Positions 7,655-15,852 of a DNA stretch of 64,000 bases are shown here, one piece after another (positions within the stretch are counted from its first letter, which is position 1; each line of letters starts with the position of its first letter). Made by a program: the position numbers and the translations under genes. Source of the DNA: Pontibacter sp. HSC-36F09 (lineage in GTDB: Bacteria; Bacteroidota; Bacteroidia; Cytophagales; Hymenobacteraceae); assembly GCF_024171605.1 (NCBI RefSeq), contig NZ_JALKAA010000003.1, positions 372,001 to 436,000 of the forward strand, written 5' to 3'. The notes beneath the pieces were generated by a model. The model had not been told where the DNA came from. It worked only from the letters and a program-made list of their open reading frames with translations, and made no database searches.

Positions 7655-10321
7655 TTACAAAGCTGTTGATTTTTCCCTACGCGCCCGCAGGTATATTTTG
7701 CCCAGTTCATTTACCAGCAGCGGTACTAATCCTAAGGTTAGGACCATTAACCATCCGGGCGTATCGAGCATGGTCAGGTTGAAAGCCTTCCGCATAAAAG
7801 GGACTGCTATCACCACTAATTGTAGTGCCAGCCCCAGCACGATGGCACCAATCAAGTACCTGTTCGAGAAAACGCCAAGCTGGAAGATAGACTTTGTATG
7901 ATGTCGCATGGCCAGAGCGTAAAAGAGCTGGCAGGCCACCAGCGTCATAAAGGCCAGGGTTCTAGCATTCTCCAGCGTGGCGACCGGTACAGCATCATCA
8001 AAAGGGGTGTAGCCGTGCTCGTAGTAGCCGAACCAGAAGGAAAAAATGGTGAGCGTACCGATCAGAATGCCACCCCCCAGCACACGCCAGCCCGCAATGC
8101 CGGTAAAGAAGCTTTCGTTGGGGTTGCGGGGTTTTTCCTGCATCACATCCGGGTCGCCGGGGTCCATGCCTAGTGCGACGGCCGGCATAGAGTCCGTAAG
8201 CAGGTTGATCCAGAGGAGCTGGGTTGCGATCAGAGGCGCTTCCCAGCCTATCATCAGCGTGATGAACATGGCCACTACCTCACCCAGGTTACAGGACAGC
8301 AGAAAGAGGACGGCTTTCCGGATGTTGTTGTAGATGTTTCTACCCTGCTCAATGGCCGATACAATGGTGGCAAAATTATCATCGGTCAGAATCATGTCCG
8401 AAGCGTTTTTGGCTACGTCGGTCCCTGTAATGCCCATGGCCACCCCAATGTCAGCGGCATTGAGTGAGGGCGCATCGTTCACGCCATCTCCGGTCATCGA
8501 CACCACATTGCCCTGCACTTTGAGGGCACGCACAATCTTCACTTTGTGTTCCGGCGAAACCCGTGCGAAAATGCGGTAGCCATTGACCTTTTCGCTGAAT
8601 TCGTGCTCGCTTAGCCTTTCTATCTCCTGACCTGTAATAGCCTGTTCCAGGTTGTCGGCTATACCTAGTTCATGGGCAATGGCGAAGGCGGTGATCTTGT
8701 GGTCGCCCGTGATCATGACGGTCTTGATGCCCGCTTCTTTTGCTTTACGCACGGAGTCTTTTACCTCGGTTCTCGGAGGGTCCATCATCCCGACAAGCCC
8801 CAGCAAGATCAGGTCCTGCTCCATCTCATCGGCGCCAATCACCGTGTCAACGGGCTTGTAGGCGACCCCCAGCGTACGAAGGGCCTGCTCCGACATGCGG
8901 GCGGTCGCTTCCTCCACCTGCTGTTTGTGTTTCTCAGAGAGCGGGAGCACTTGCCCTTTTTCTTGTACACGCGTGGTCAGTTGCAGGAGGTTATCGATGG
9001 CGCCTTTGGTGTATACCGTATACCTGCCGTTTTCCTCGTTCAGAGTCGACATCAGCTTCCGGTCCGAATCGAACGAAAACTCGTCGATGCGTTTGCTCTG
9101 CCTGTCCAGTGCCTGGCGGTCTATACCTAGGTCGTCTCCCAGGATCAGCAGGGCGATTTCGGTGGGGTCGCCGGTTCCTTCGCCATTCTCGTAGGTGGCG
9201 TCGGAGCAGAGCACCATGGCTTTGGCGAGCAGGGCGGCATCCTCAGTAGGGGAATTCTCTTTTTCCCGCTCCACTGTCACTTCCCCCTCGGAGTTAAAGT
9301 ATCGGAGAACCGTCATCTTGTTCTGGGTGAGCGTACCCGTTTTGTCGGAACAGATGATGTTGACGGAGCCCAGTGTCTCCACCGCCGGCAAACGCCTGAT
9401 GATGGCGTTGCGTTTGGACATGCTCGTGACGCCAATCGAAAGCACAATGGCCACGATGGCGGCCAGTCCCTCCGGTATAGAGGCTACGGCCAGCGAAACC
9501 GAAATAAGAAACATCTCCGCCAGGTCGCGGCCCTGCAGCAGGGCTACCACAAAGATCAGCACACAGATGCCAATCGCGAATTTGCCAAGCGATTTGCCGA
9601 GTTTGTTCAACCGGACCTCCAGCGGGGTTTTAATATCTTCTTCGGTGTCGATGATGGTGGCGATCTTGCCCACTTCGGTCTGCATGCCGGTGCCCACGAC
9701 CACACCCACGCCTCTGCCCGCCGTCACCAAGGTGGACATGAATGCGGCATTATCGCGGTCACCGAGGGGGGTATTGGGCGCTTTTAAGGTAACGGTGGCA
9801 TCTTTGGGGGAGGGAACGGACTCGCCGGTCAGGGCCGACTCCTCTATCTGCAGGTTGGCCGATTCAAGCAGGCGGAGGTCAGCGGCAATATACCTGCCAG
9901 CATCCAGTATCAGTACATCGCCCGGCACTACGGTATCAGAGTCAACCTCTGTCACGACTCCCTCACGGCGCACGAGGGCTTTGGGGGAGGCTATTTTTTG
10001 CAACGCTTCGATGGCATTGCCCGCTTTCACTTCCTGCACCACACCCAACACCGCATTGAGTATTATCACAGCCAGGATGATGATGGCGTCGATGTATTCG
10101 CCCATGAACAGGGTGATCACCACTGCCGCAAACAGCACATAAATGAGCCAATCCTGAAGCTGGGCCAGGAATAGCTGCAAGATGCTCTTTTTCTTTTTTG
10201 CCGTCAGCTTGTTAGGGCCATACTTTTCCAGACGGACTTTCACTTCTTGTTCAGTGAGTCCCTGAGCCGGATCTACTGCCAGTTCTTTCAGAACAGCCTC
10301 TTTTGATTTGGAGAACCACAT
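7655..10321 (-). CDS. Calcium-type P-type ATPase (cation-translocating)
   Basis: An 888-residue P2-type ATPase. It shows the N-terminal cation-ATPase domain, the actuator TGES at 165-168, the PEGL ion-site motif at 283-286, the phosphorylated aspartate in DKTGTLTQNKMT (Asp326), the hinge MTGDGVNDAP, and C-terminal helices with NLLTDSMPAVALGMD. These fit SERCA/PMR1-like enzymes that pump Ca2+ (some also Mn2+) out of the cytosol. The PEGL motif and the asparagine/aspartate residues of the sixth helix (NLLTD) support Ca2+ over heavy metals. The gene stands alone, convergent with the DUF3570 operon, and carries many copies of the AGGTATA motif. A near-consensus -7 element (TAACTTTA, 10353-10360) lies upstream. 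Confidence 0.93.
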   Translation of the reverse strand: MWFSKSKEAVLKELAVDPAQGLTEQEVKVRLEKYGPNKLTAKKKKSILQLFLAQLQDWLIYVLFAAVVITLFMGEYIDAIIILAVIILNAVLGVVQEVKAGNAIEALQKIASPKALVRREGVVTEVDSDTVVPGDVLILDAGRYIAADLRLLESANLQIEESALTGESVPSPKDATVTLKAPNTPLGDRDNAAFMSTLVTAGRGVGVVVGTGMQTEVGKIATIIDTEEDIKTPLEVRLNKLGKSLGKFAIGICVLIFVVALLQGRDLAEMFLISVSLAVASIPEGLAAIVAIVLSIGVTSMSKRNAIIRRLPAVETLGSVNIICSDKTGTLTQNKMTVLRYFNSEGEVTVEREKENSPTEDAALLAKAMVLCSDATYENGEGTGDPTEIALLILGDDLGIDRQALDRQSKRIDEFSFDSDRKLMSTLNEENGRYTVYTKGAIDNLLQLTTRVQEKGQVLPLSEKHKQQVEEATARMSEQALRTLGVAYKPVDTVIGADEMEQDLILLGLVGMMDPPRTEVKDSVRKAKEAGIKTVMITGDHKITAFAIAHELGIADNLEQAITGQEIERLSEHEFSEKVNGYRIFARVSPEHKVKIVRALKVQGNVVSMTGDGVNDAPSLNAADIGVAMGITGTDVAKNASDMILTDDNFATIVSAIEQGRNIYNNIRKAVLFLLSCNLGEVVAMFITLMIGWEAPLIATQLLWINLLTDSMPAVALGMDPGDPDVMQEKPRNPNESFFTGIAGWRVLGGGILIGTLTIFSFWFGYYEHGYTPFDDAVPVATLENARTLAFMTLVACQLFYALAMRHHTKSIFQLGVFSNRYLIGAIVLGLALQLVVIAVPFMRKAFNLTMLDTPGWLMVLTLGLVPLLVNELGKIYLRARREKSTAL

Positions 10322-10404
10322 ATCATGCTATCGATTCGTGACGTCAATAAATTAAAGTTAGCGATAAGCAGTGATAGTTCGTTTACATCGGCTTCAGTTT
10401 CAAC

Positions 10405-11289
10405 TTAATAGTTCTCAAGTGATACCAAAGCCCTGTGGCAAATCTCGCGGCCCAATTCAATCTGGCTTTTGGCCTTGTGAAATTCGAAAATGGAGCAGGA
10501 GTTCACTGGTATTTCCACCAGCACATCAGGTGGGTGCACCTCTAGCATTAAGTTGGTCAGGCGATCTTGTGTCATTTGGTAGGCCAGCAACAGAAGCTCT
10601 CTCAGAGAGTAATCTGATAGTGGTGAAAAATCACCGGAAGCGTTCTCAGTGTCCTGCCCAGTTAGCTGCAGCCATTTCCAAAGGGCTGACACAGCTTCAG
10701 GGCGTTCGTTCACCTTCAGCATCGGTTTGTCTTCGGAAGCCGGACCGTTCAGATTGACTGCCACGACCAGTTCGCCTTGCTTTTTACGCACCAGGTTAAG
10801 GGGGAGCGGATTAAGCACACCGCCGTCGACCAGGAACTGCCCGTTCTCAAGCACCGGTGTGAACACGCCAGGTATAGCAATGGATGCGCGAAGGGCCTTG
10901 TAAAGATCACCTGAAGTATAATTTACTTCCTGGTTTCGGAGCATATCAGTAGCCACAGCCGTGAAGGGTACTTTCAGATGCTCGATATCCTGCGGACCTG
11001 TTACCTCGCGCAGCAGGTTAAATACCTTTTCGCCTTTGATGAAGCCTTGCCGGGTGAAGGTGAAGTCGAGCAGGTTGAAGACCGAGCTTCTGGTCAGGGT
11101 AAGCATCCATTCTTTGTAAGCCTGGTTGTAGCCCGCTGCATACAAGCCGCCCACAACAGCTCCCATCGAGCAGCCGACGACGCTGGCTATTTCAAAGCCT
11201 TTCTCTTCCAGCACTTCAATGACGCCGATATGAGCCAATCCGCGCGCACCGCCGCTTCCCAGCACCAAATGTACTTTCCTGTTTTCCAT
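10405..11289 (-). CDS. Patatin-like phospholipase
   Basis: A 294-residue bacterial patatin (RssA-like group). It has the glycine-rich oxyanion loop GSGGARG at 11-17, the nucleophile elbow GCSMG with Ser41, and the catalytic aspartate Asp155 in DGGVLNP. These three elements form the Ser-Asp dyad of patatin lipases, which hydrolyse acyl chains of phospholipids. There is no signal peptide, so it should act in the cytoplasm or at the inner leaflet. It follows the Ca2+-ATPase gene with about 80 bp between but has no clear functional link to it. The substrate is unknown. Confidence 0.93.
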   Translation of the reverse strand: MENRKVHLVLGSGGARGLAHIGVIEVLEEKGFEIASVVGCSMGAVVGGLYAAGYNQAYKEWMLTLTRSSVFNLLDFTFTRQGFIKGEKVFNLLREVTGPQDIEHLKVPFTAVATDMLRNQEVNYTSGDLYKALRASIAIPGVFTPVLENGQFLVDGGVLNPLPLNLVRKKQGELVVAVNLNGPASEDKPMLKVNERPEAVSALWKWLQLTGQDTENASGDFSPLSDYSLRELLLLAYQMTQDRLTNLMLEVHPPDVLVEIPVNSCSIFEFHKAKSQIELGREICHRALVSLENY

Positions 11290-11430
11290 GCCGCAGCAAT
11301 TTATGTTTTTTCATCCGGGATATTATCAAAGACTATAGCAACACGCCTAATACTAGCACGCCCGGACCAGAGTCAATTGTTCAGTTGGCAGGTAACGTTC
11401 ACGGGTGGCGAGTAAAAGGATAGTTAAATA

Positions 11431-11438
11431 TATTTTTG
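11431..11438 (+). promoter_or_regulatory. -7 element upstream of the epimerase operon
   Basis: The sequence TATTTTTG matches TAnnTTTG exactly and lies 87 bp before the ATG at 11526, in an AT-rich stretch between two divergent genes. It would give a leader of about 80 nt for the epimerase-glycosyltransferase operon. No good -33 element was recognised, so this is a candidate only. Confidence 0.4.
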
Positions 11439-11525
11439 TATTCTTTTGTTGATTTTTGTTGTAATACGTATTTAATGATTCTACCAGAATATTGTTGGAT
11501 TGAATTAGTTATAGCTCGCATAATC

Positions 11526-12590
11526 ATGAGCAGGAATAAAAAGGTCTTGGTTACAGGCAGTGCAGGCTTCATCGGGCACCATGTCGTGATGGCTTTGCGG
11601 GGTGCACATTTTGAAGTGGTAGGGCTTGATGTCATCAACAATTACTATGATCCGGCCTTGAAATACGATCGCCTCCAACAACAAGGCTTTGACAGATCCT
11701 TGATCCATTACAATACCTGCATCCGAAGTTCCGACAATCCGTCCCAACAATTTATTTTGCTTGATTTAACCGATGCAAGCGCCCTTGAGAAACTCTTTCA
11801 GGAACAACAATTTGACATAGTGGTGCACCTGGCCGCGCAGGCCGGGGTGCTGTACAGCCTGGAAAATCCGATGGCTTATGTGGAGAGTAATTTGGTCGGA
11901 TTTGCCAACATGCTGGAAGCTTGCCGGAAACATCCGGTGAAGCACTTCCTGTTTGCCTCCTCCAGTTCGGTGTACGGCCAGCATGTAGAGATCCCTTTTT
12001 CCACAAGCCACAGGACAGACCAGCCGATTTCTTTCTATGCCGCCACCAAAAAGGCCAACGAAGTAATGGCGCACAGCTATGCACATTTGTACGGTATACC
12101 TACCACGGGCATGCGTTTTTTTACCGTATATGGACCCTGGGGCAGACCGGATATGGCCTGCCTCCACTTTGCCAAATGCATTGCCGAGGAGCGTACCATC
12201 CGGCTCTACAACCAGGGGAACATGTGGCGTGATTTTACCTACATCGACGATGTGGTGACCGCCGTGACGAAACTGCTGGTTCGCGCTCCGAAGGTTGCCA
12301 AGAAGAAGCGTGCTCCCGAAGCACCATATCGCCTGTACAATATTGGCAATAACCAGCCTGTGCAGTTGCTCGAGATGGTGGCGCTCCTGGAGCGGGGCTT
12401 GCATAAAAAGGCCCGCATTGACCTGCTTCCCATGCAGCCCGGCGATGTGCCCGTGACCTATGCCGATGTGGAATCGCTGGTGACGGCCATCGGGTATAGG
12501 CCCCGCACCAGCCTGGAGGAAGGTATAGGAAAGTTTCTGGATTGGTTTAAAGCCTACTATACGGCTCACCCTGTTGAAAAAGCAGCCTGA
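11526..12590 (+). CDS. NAD-dependent sugar-nucleotide epimerase (UDP-glucuronate 4-epimerase-like)
   Basis: A 354-residue extended short-chain dehydrogenase. The start at 11526 places the Rossmann motif GSAGFIG at residues 11-17; the frame stays open upstream to 11436, but that extension has no family resemblance. The catalytic YxxxK is in SFYAATKK, the substrate loop is FFTVYGPWGRPDM, and the RDFTYIDDVV motif is present. These match the UDP-glucuronate/UDP-glucose 4-epimerase group (CapI/GAE type) most closely. It should supply a uronic acid or hexose donor for the glycosyltransferases that follow. It leads an operon with a GT2, a LAB_N protein and an ArnT-like GT39. The exact sugar is not readable from the sequence. 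Confidence 0.88.
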   Translation: MSRNKKVLVTGSAGFIGHHVVMALRGAHFEVVGLDVINNYYDPALKYDRLQQQGFDRSLIHYNTCIRSSDNPSQQFILLDLTDASALEKLFQEQQFDIVVHLAAQAGVLYSLENPMAYVESNLVGFANMLEACRKHPVKHFLFASSSSVYGQHVEIPFSTSHRTDQPISFYAATKKANEVMAHSYAHLYGIPTTGMRFFTVYGPWGRPDMACLHFAKCIAEERTIRLYNQGNMWRDFTYIDDVVTAVTKLLVRAPKVAKKKRAPEAPYRLYNIGNNQPVQLLEMVALLERGLHKKARIDLLPMQPGDVPVTYADVESLVTAIGYRPRTSLEEGIGKFLDWFKAYYTAHPVEKAA

Positions 12591-12630
12591 TGGGGGTGTC
12601 GGTATTCACTTGACTTAAATAGAACAAGGT

Positions 12631-13407
12631 ATGGTAAATGAACTTTACAATGAGGGGACTGCAAAAACTTCCCTCACGATTCTTGTACCCGTCTTTAACG
12701 AAGCGGAATGCCTCTTGCGCCTAAGTGAGGCCCTGGACGCCTTTCTTCCACAGTCTCCCATTCCGGCGGAGGTGTTGTTTATCAACGACGGGTCGACAGA
12801 CAACAGCCTGTCCATGATCCGGGAGATATGCGGGCGAAAAAATCTATACAACTACATTTCGCTGAGCCGTAACAGTGGCCTAAGTACGGCCATTAAAGCA
12901 GGTATAGACCATTGCCAAAGCACTCATATTGGGTACATAGATTCCGACCTGCAGACGTCGCCAATGGATTTTCTGCTGTTTTTCGAGCACCTGTCGGAGT
13001 ACCAGATGATTTGCGGCATCCGGACGAAGCGCAAGGATACGTTTGTTAAGAAAATTTCTTCCAGAATTGCTAACGGTTTCAGGCGGCGCATGATCAACGA
13101 TGGGATTGTCGATACGGGTTGTCCGTTAAAGATCATGGACGCTGCATTTGCCAGACGCGTACCTTTTTTCGACGGTATGCACCGTTTTTTGCCGGCGCTC
13201 ATACAACTGCAGGGCGGAAAAATAAAGCAAATCCCCGTACAGCACTTTGAACGTTATGCGGGCACTTCAAAATACCATCTGTTCAACCGCCTGTGGGGTC
13301 CGCTGAACGATACCTTCGCCTTCCGTTGGATGCGCAAACGCTATATCCGGTATACCATCTCTGAGCAGTTCATCAACAAGGCGGCGGTGCGGCATGAGCA
13401 GGTCTGA
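12631..13407 (+). CDS. Family 2 glycosyltransferase (polyprenyl-phosphate sugar transferase-like)
   Basis: A 258-residue GT2 with the N-terminal VPVFNEAE motif, NDGSTDNSL for nucleotide binding, and DSDLQTSP as the DxD-type metal site. It resembles dolichol/undecaprenyl-phosphate mannose or glucose synthases and ArnC, but lacks the two C-terminal membrane helices found in many of them. It probably loads a sugar from a nucleotide donor onto undecaprenyl phosphate at the inner membrane. The next gene overlaps it by 14 bp and encodes a small membrane protein that could anchor it. The downstream ArnT-like GT39 would use the lipid-linked sugar. The pathway is inferred from gene order. Confidence 0.9.
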   Translation: MVNELYNEGTAKTSLTILVPVFNEAECLLRLSEALDAFLPQSPIPAEVLFINDGSTDNSLSMIREICGRKNLYNYISLSRNSGLSTAIKAGIDHCQSTHIGYIDSDLQTSPMDFLLFFEHLSEYQMICGIRTKRKDTFVKKISSRIANGFRRRMINDGIVDTGCPLKIMDAAFARRVPFFDGMHRFLPALIQLQGGKIKQIPVQHFERYAGTSKYHLFNRLWGPLNDTFAFRWMRKRYIRYTISEQFINKAAVRHEQV

Positions 13408-14044
13408 GATCGGAATATTGAGTCTGGGACTGATGGCGCAGGCGCTGTTCTCTGCCCGCATCCTGGTGCAATGGATCACGTCGGAGCGAGCGGGCAGGGT
13501 GCTGTCACCCACATCGTTCTGGACGTTCAGCCTGCTGGCATCTTTCCTGCTGATGCTATACGGTATGTTCCGCCAGGACCTGGTTATCATCGGCGGCCAA
13601 GTGATCTCTTACCTGATATACCTGCGTAATCTGCAATTCAAAGGAGTTTGGAGTGAGTTGCCTGCCTGGGTGCGTTGGCCGGCTGTGCTGTTCCCGCTAG
13701 GGGCAGTGGTCTGGTTGGTTTTCGGGGACGCGTATAGTCTGGCGTATATCTGGCAGCACAGCAAGGTGTCGGGTTTGCTTATAGCCTGGGGCGGTGCGGG
13801 GCAGGTTATCTTCACGATTCGTTTTGTGTACCAGTGGTATTACTCAGAACTAGCCCAGGAGTCTATCTTGCCGAACGGTTTCTGGGTGATTAGCCTGATA
13901 GGCAGTCTGATGATCGTGACCTATGCCGTGCTGCGCCTGGATCCGGTTCTGCTGCTGGGGCAGGTGGTAGGCGTCGTGGCCTACAGCCGTAACCTATACC
14001 TGGGGCTGCAAAAACAATCTACTAGCCAACGTACTGTTTCCTGA
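13394..14044 (+). CDS. LAB_N (lipid-A-disaccharide synthase N-terminal domain) membrane protein, duplicated
   Basis: A 216-residue membrane protein built from two similar halves of about 75 residues. Each half has a helix with R-x-x-x-Q-W (RILVQW and RFVYQW), a following S-x-x-P motif before FW (LSPTSFW and ILPNGFW), and a last helix ending in a YLIYLRNL/VAYSRNLYLG pattern. This is the LAB_N domain that in some bacteria precedes LpxB and in others stands alone beside polyprenyl-phosphate glycosyltransferases. Its function is unclear; a flippase-like or anchoring role for lipid-linked sugars fits its position between GT2 and GT39. It ends directly before the next ATG (0-bp gap). Confidence 0.85.
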   Translation: MSRSEIGILSLGLMAQALFSARILVQWITSERAGRVLSPTSFWTFSLLASFLLMLYGMFRQDLVIIGGQVISYLIYLRNLQFKGVWSELPAWVRWPAVLFPLGAVVWLVFGDAYSLAYIWQHSKVSGLLIAWGGAGQVIFTIRFVYQWYYSELAQESILPNGFWVISLIGSLMIVTYAVLRLDPVLLLGQVVGVVAYSRNLYLGLQKQSTSQRTVS

Positions 14045-15682
14045 ATGGATATGAAGCAAGCTATTGCTGGTCTGCGCCACCATACCCTTGTGGCAGCATT
14101 GCTTTTTGTGTTGTTGCTGGTCCTGCTCTATAACCTGGGCGGTTGGGGTTTGGTGGAAACCAGCGAAGCCCGCTATGCCGAGATCAGCCGTGAAATGCTG
14201 CTGAGCGGTGACTGGATGCATCCCCGCTTGCTTGGAATCCACCACTTTCATAAGCCCCCCATCACCTATACAATTTCTGCTGCAGGTATGGGCCTTTTCG
14301 GAGTAAATGAATTCGGGGTGCGTTTTTTTCTGCAGCTCTCTTTGCTGGGACAGGCCCTGATGGTATACCTCATCGGACAGGAGCTGTTTCAGTCACGCAA
14401 AATGGCTCTAACCGCTCTTATCATTTACGTGACCCTGCCCGCCGTTCTGATCGCTGCCCGTAACCTGACGACAGATTCATTTCTGGCTACCTTCGAATTG
14501 CTGGCCATTTGGGCCTGGATGAGGTATAAACCCAGCAAAAAGCCTGCCTGGCTATACCTGTTTTACCTGGCACTGGCCTTGGCTTTTCTAACCAAAGGTC
14601 CGGTGGGCCTGATATTTCCAGTGCTCGTCGTTATAGGGTATAGGGTTAAGGGTGCAAGCGGGTATCTCAGTCTTGTGCATCATCTGTTAGCCTTCTCGCT
14701 GTTTTTGGTGCTAAGTGCCTCCTGGTACGTATACCTGATGTGGCAGGACAGGCAATTTGTCGATTATTTCCTGCTCAACCACATTGTCAAGCGCTATACC
14801 AGTCCGGAGACCTTCGGCCGGTCCGAACCCTGGTGGTTTTACCTGGCGTTCATACCTGTACTGAGCCTGCCCTGGTCTGCCGTACTGCTATTGCATTTGC
14901 CTGCACTTCGAAAACTCTTGCCCGAACACAAGCGGCTTTTTGTGCTCTGGCTGCTGATACCGCTTCTTTTTTTCTCATTATCAAGTTCCAAGCTGATTTT
15001 GTACGTCCTGCCGATGCTGGCAGGTATAGCCCTGCTGATTTCCTGGTTAGTATACCAGCTGACCGCGCGCGACCTCCGGATTATCGCTCGGGTCACCTTC
15101 GTATACCTGGGCCTGGTTGTCCTTAGCCTTATACTGCTACGGTTCCTGCCACTGGGCTTCACCGTGCCCTTGCCCCTGGTCCTGTTTGCAGTGCTGATGC
15201 TGGGGGTGATATACCTGCTGTGGCGGTACATGCAGCAAGGTATACAACAGGTAGTGGCTGCTGTACTGGCCTTCACCGTATTTCTGATACCCTTTTCGAC
15301 GCACCTCCTGGGTGCCAATGCGGAGCAGATGAACTCCAGTAAAGCAGTGGCCGATTTGATCAGGGAGGAGAATCTGCAGGGGAGAACCATCATCGTCTAT
15401 GACCGTCTGCTACCGTCCCTGGCCTTTGCGCTAAACAAGGACATCGTATCGGTGAGCGACCAACACCACAGCCTTAAACGCGAAACACAGTTTGAAACAG
15501 GCGACGCGTGGCGCAACCACCTGCTCCGGATACAGGACAGGCAGGACTCTGCCAGACTTCGGGAGATGCTTGGCGGCCAGGCTGTCCTCGTCTCTAAGAG
15601 GGAGTTGCCGGCCAACAGGAACTGGTTGAGAAGTCAGTTGACCCATAGCAGACAGGTGGGCGTCTGGATGGTGTATTACTGA
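14045..15682 (+). CDS. ArnT-like family 39 glycosyltransferase
   Basis: A 545-residue integral membrane protein with about 11-12 helices. The first periplasmic loop has ETSEARYAEISREM followed by HHFHKPP, the acidic and histidine/lysine motifs of ArnT/PMT (GT83/GT39) enzymes that move a sugar from undecaprenyl phosphate to lipid A or another periplasmic acceptor. A soluble C-terminal domain (about 430-545) follows the last helix. It is the last gene of the epimerase-GT2-LAB_N-GT39 operon, so it likely transfers the sugar made by these genes. Whether lipid A, a protein or a glycan is the acceptor cannot be told. The gene carries many copies of TATACCT. Confidence 0.88.
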   Translation: MDMKQAIAGLRHHTLVAALLFVLLLVLLYNLGGWGLVETSEARYAEISREMLLSGDWMHPRLLGIHHFHKPPITYTISAAGMGLFGVNEFGVRFFLQLSLLGQALMVYLIGQELFQSRKMALTALIIYVTLPAVLIAARNLTTDSFLATFELLAIWAWMRYKPSKKPAWLYLFYLALALAFLTKGPVGLIFPVLVVIGYRVKGASGYLSLVHHLLAFSLFLVLSASWYVYLMWQDRQFVDYFLLNHIVKRYTSPETFGRSEPWWFYLAFIPVLSLPWSAVLLLHLPALRKLLPEHKRLFVLWLLIPLLFFSLSSSKLILYVLPMLAGIALLISWLVYQLTARDLRIIARVTFVYLGLVVLSLILLRFLPLGFTVPLPLVLFAVLMLGVIYLLWRYMQQGIQQVVAAVLAFTVFLIPFSTHLLGANAEQMNSSKAVADLIREENLQGRTIIVYDRLLPSLAFALNKDIVSVSDQHHSLKRETQFETGDAWRNHLLRIQDRQDSARLREMLGGQAVLVSKRELPANRNWLRSQLTHSRQVGVWMVYY

Positions 15683-15852
15683 TCCGGATGGCCAGGTGTT
15701 AGTTGAAATAAGCTGCTATCGTGATGTCCCTCTGGTCGTCTGCACTATATATTCTGTACAAAATATAGAACCCTGAAAATCATTTTTCGTTAACCCGTGT
15801 GAACTGCCACCACGCGTTGGCAGGCTCCATTAAACAGCCATCACTATTTTGT

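Noticed and set aside
9195..10142. A 315-codon open frame on the plus strand
   Set aside because: It is antisense to the Ca2+-ATPase, serine-rich and without domains; the ATPase is certain.
11436..11525. N-terminal extension of the epimerase
   Set aside because: The Rossmann motif is correctly placed from the ATG at 11526, and the -7 element at 11431-11438 overlaps the upstream start.
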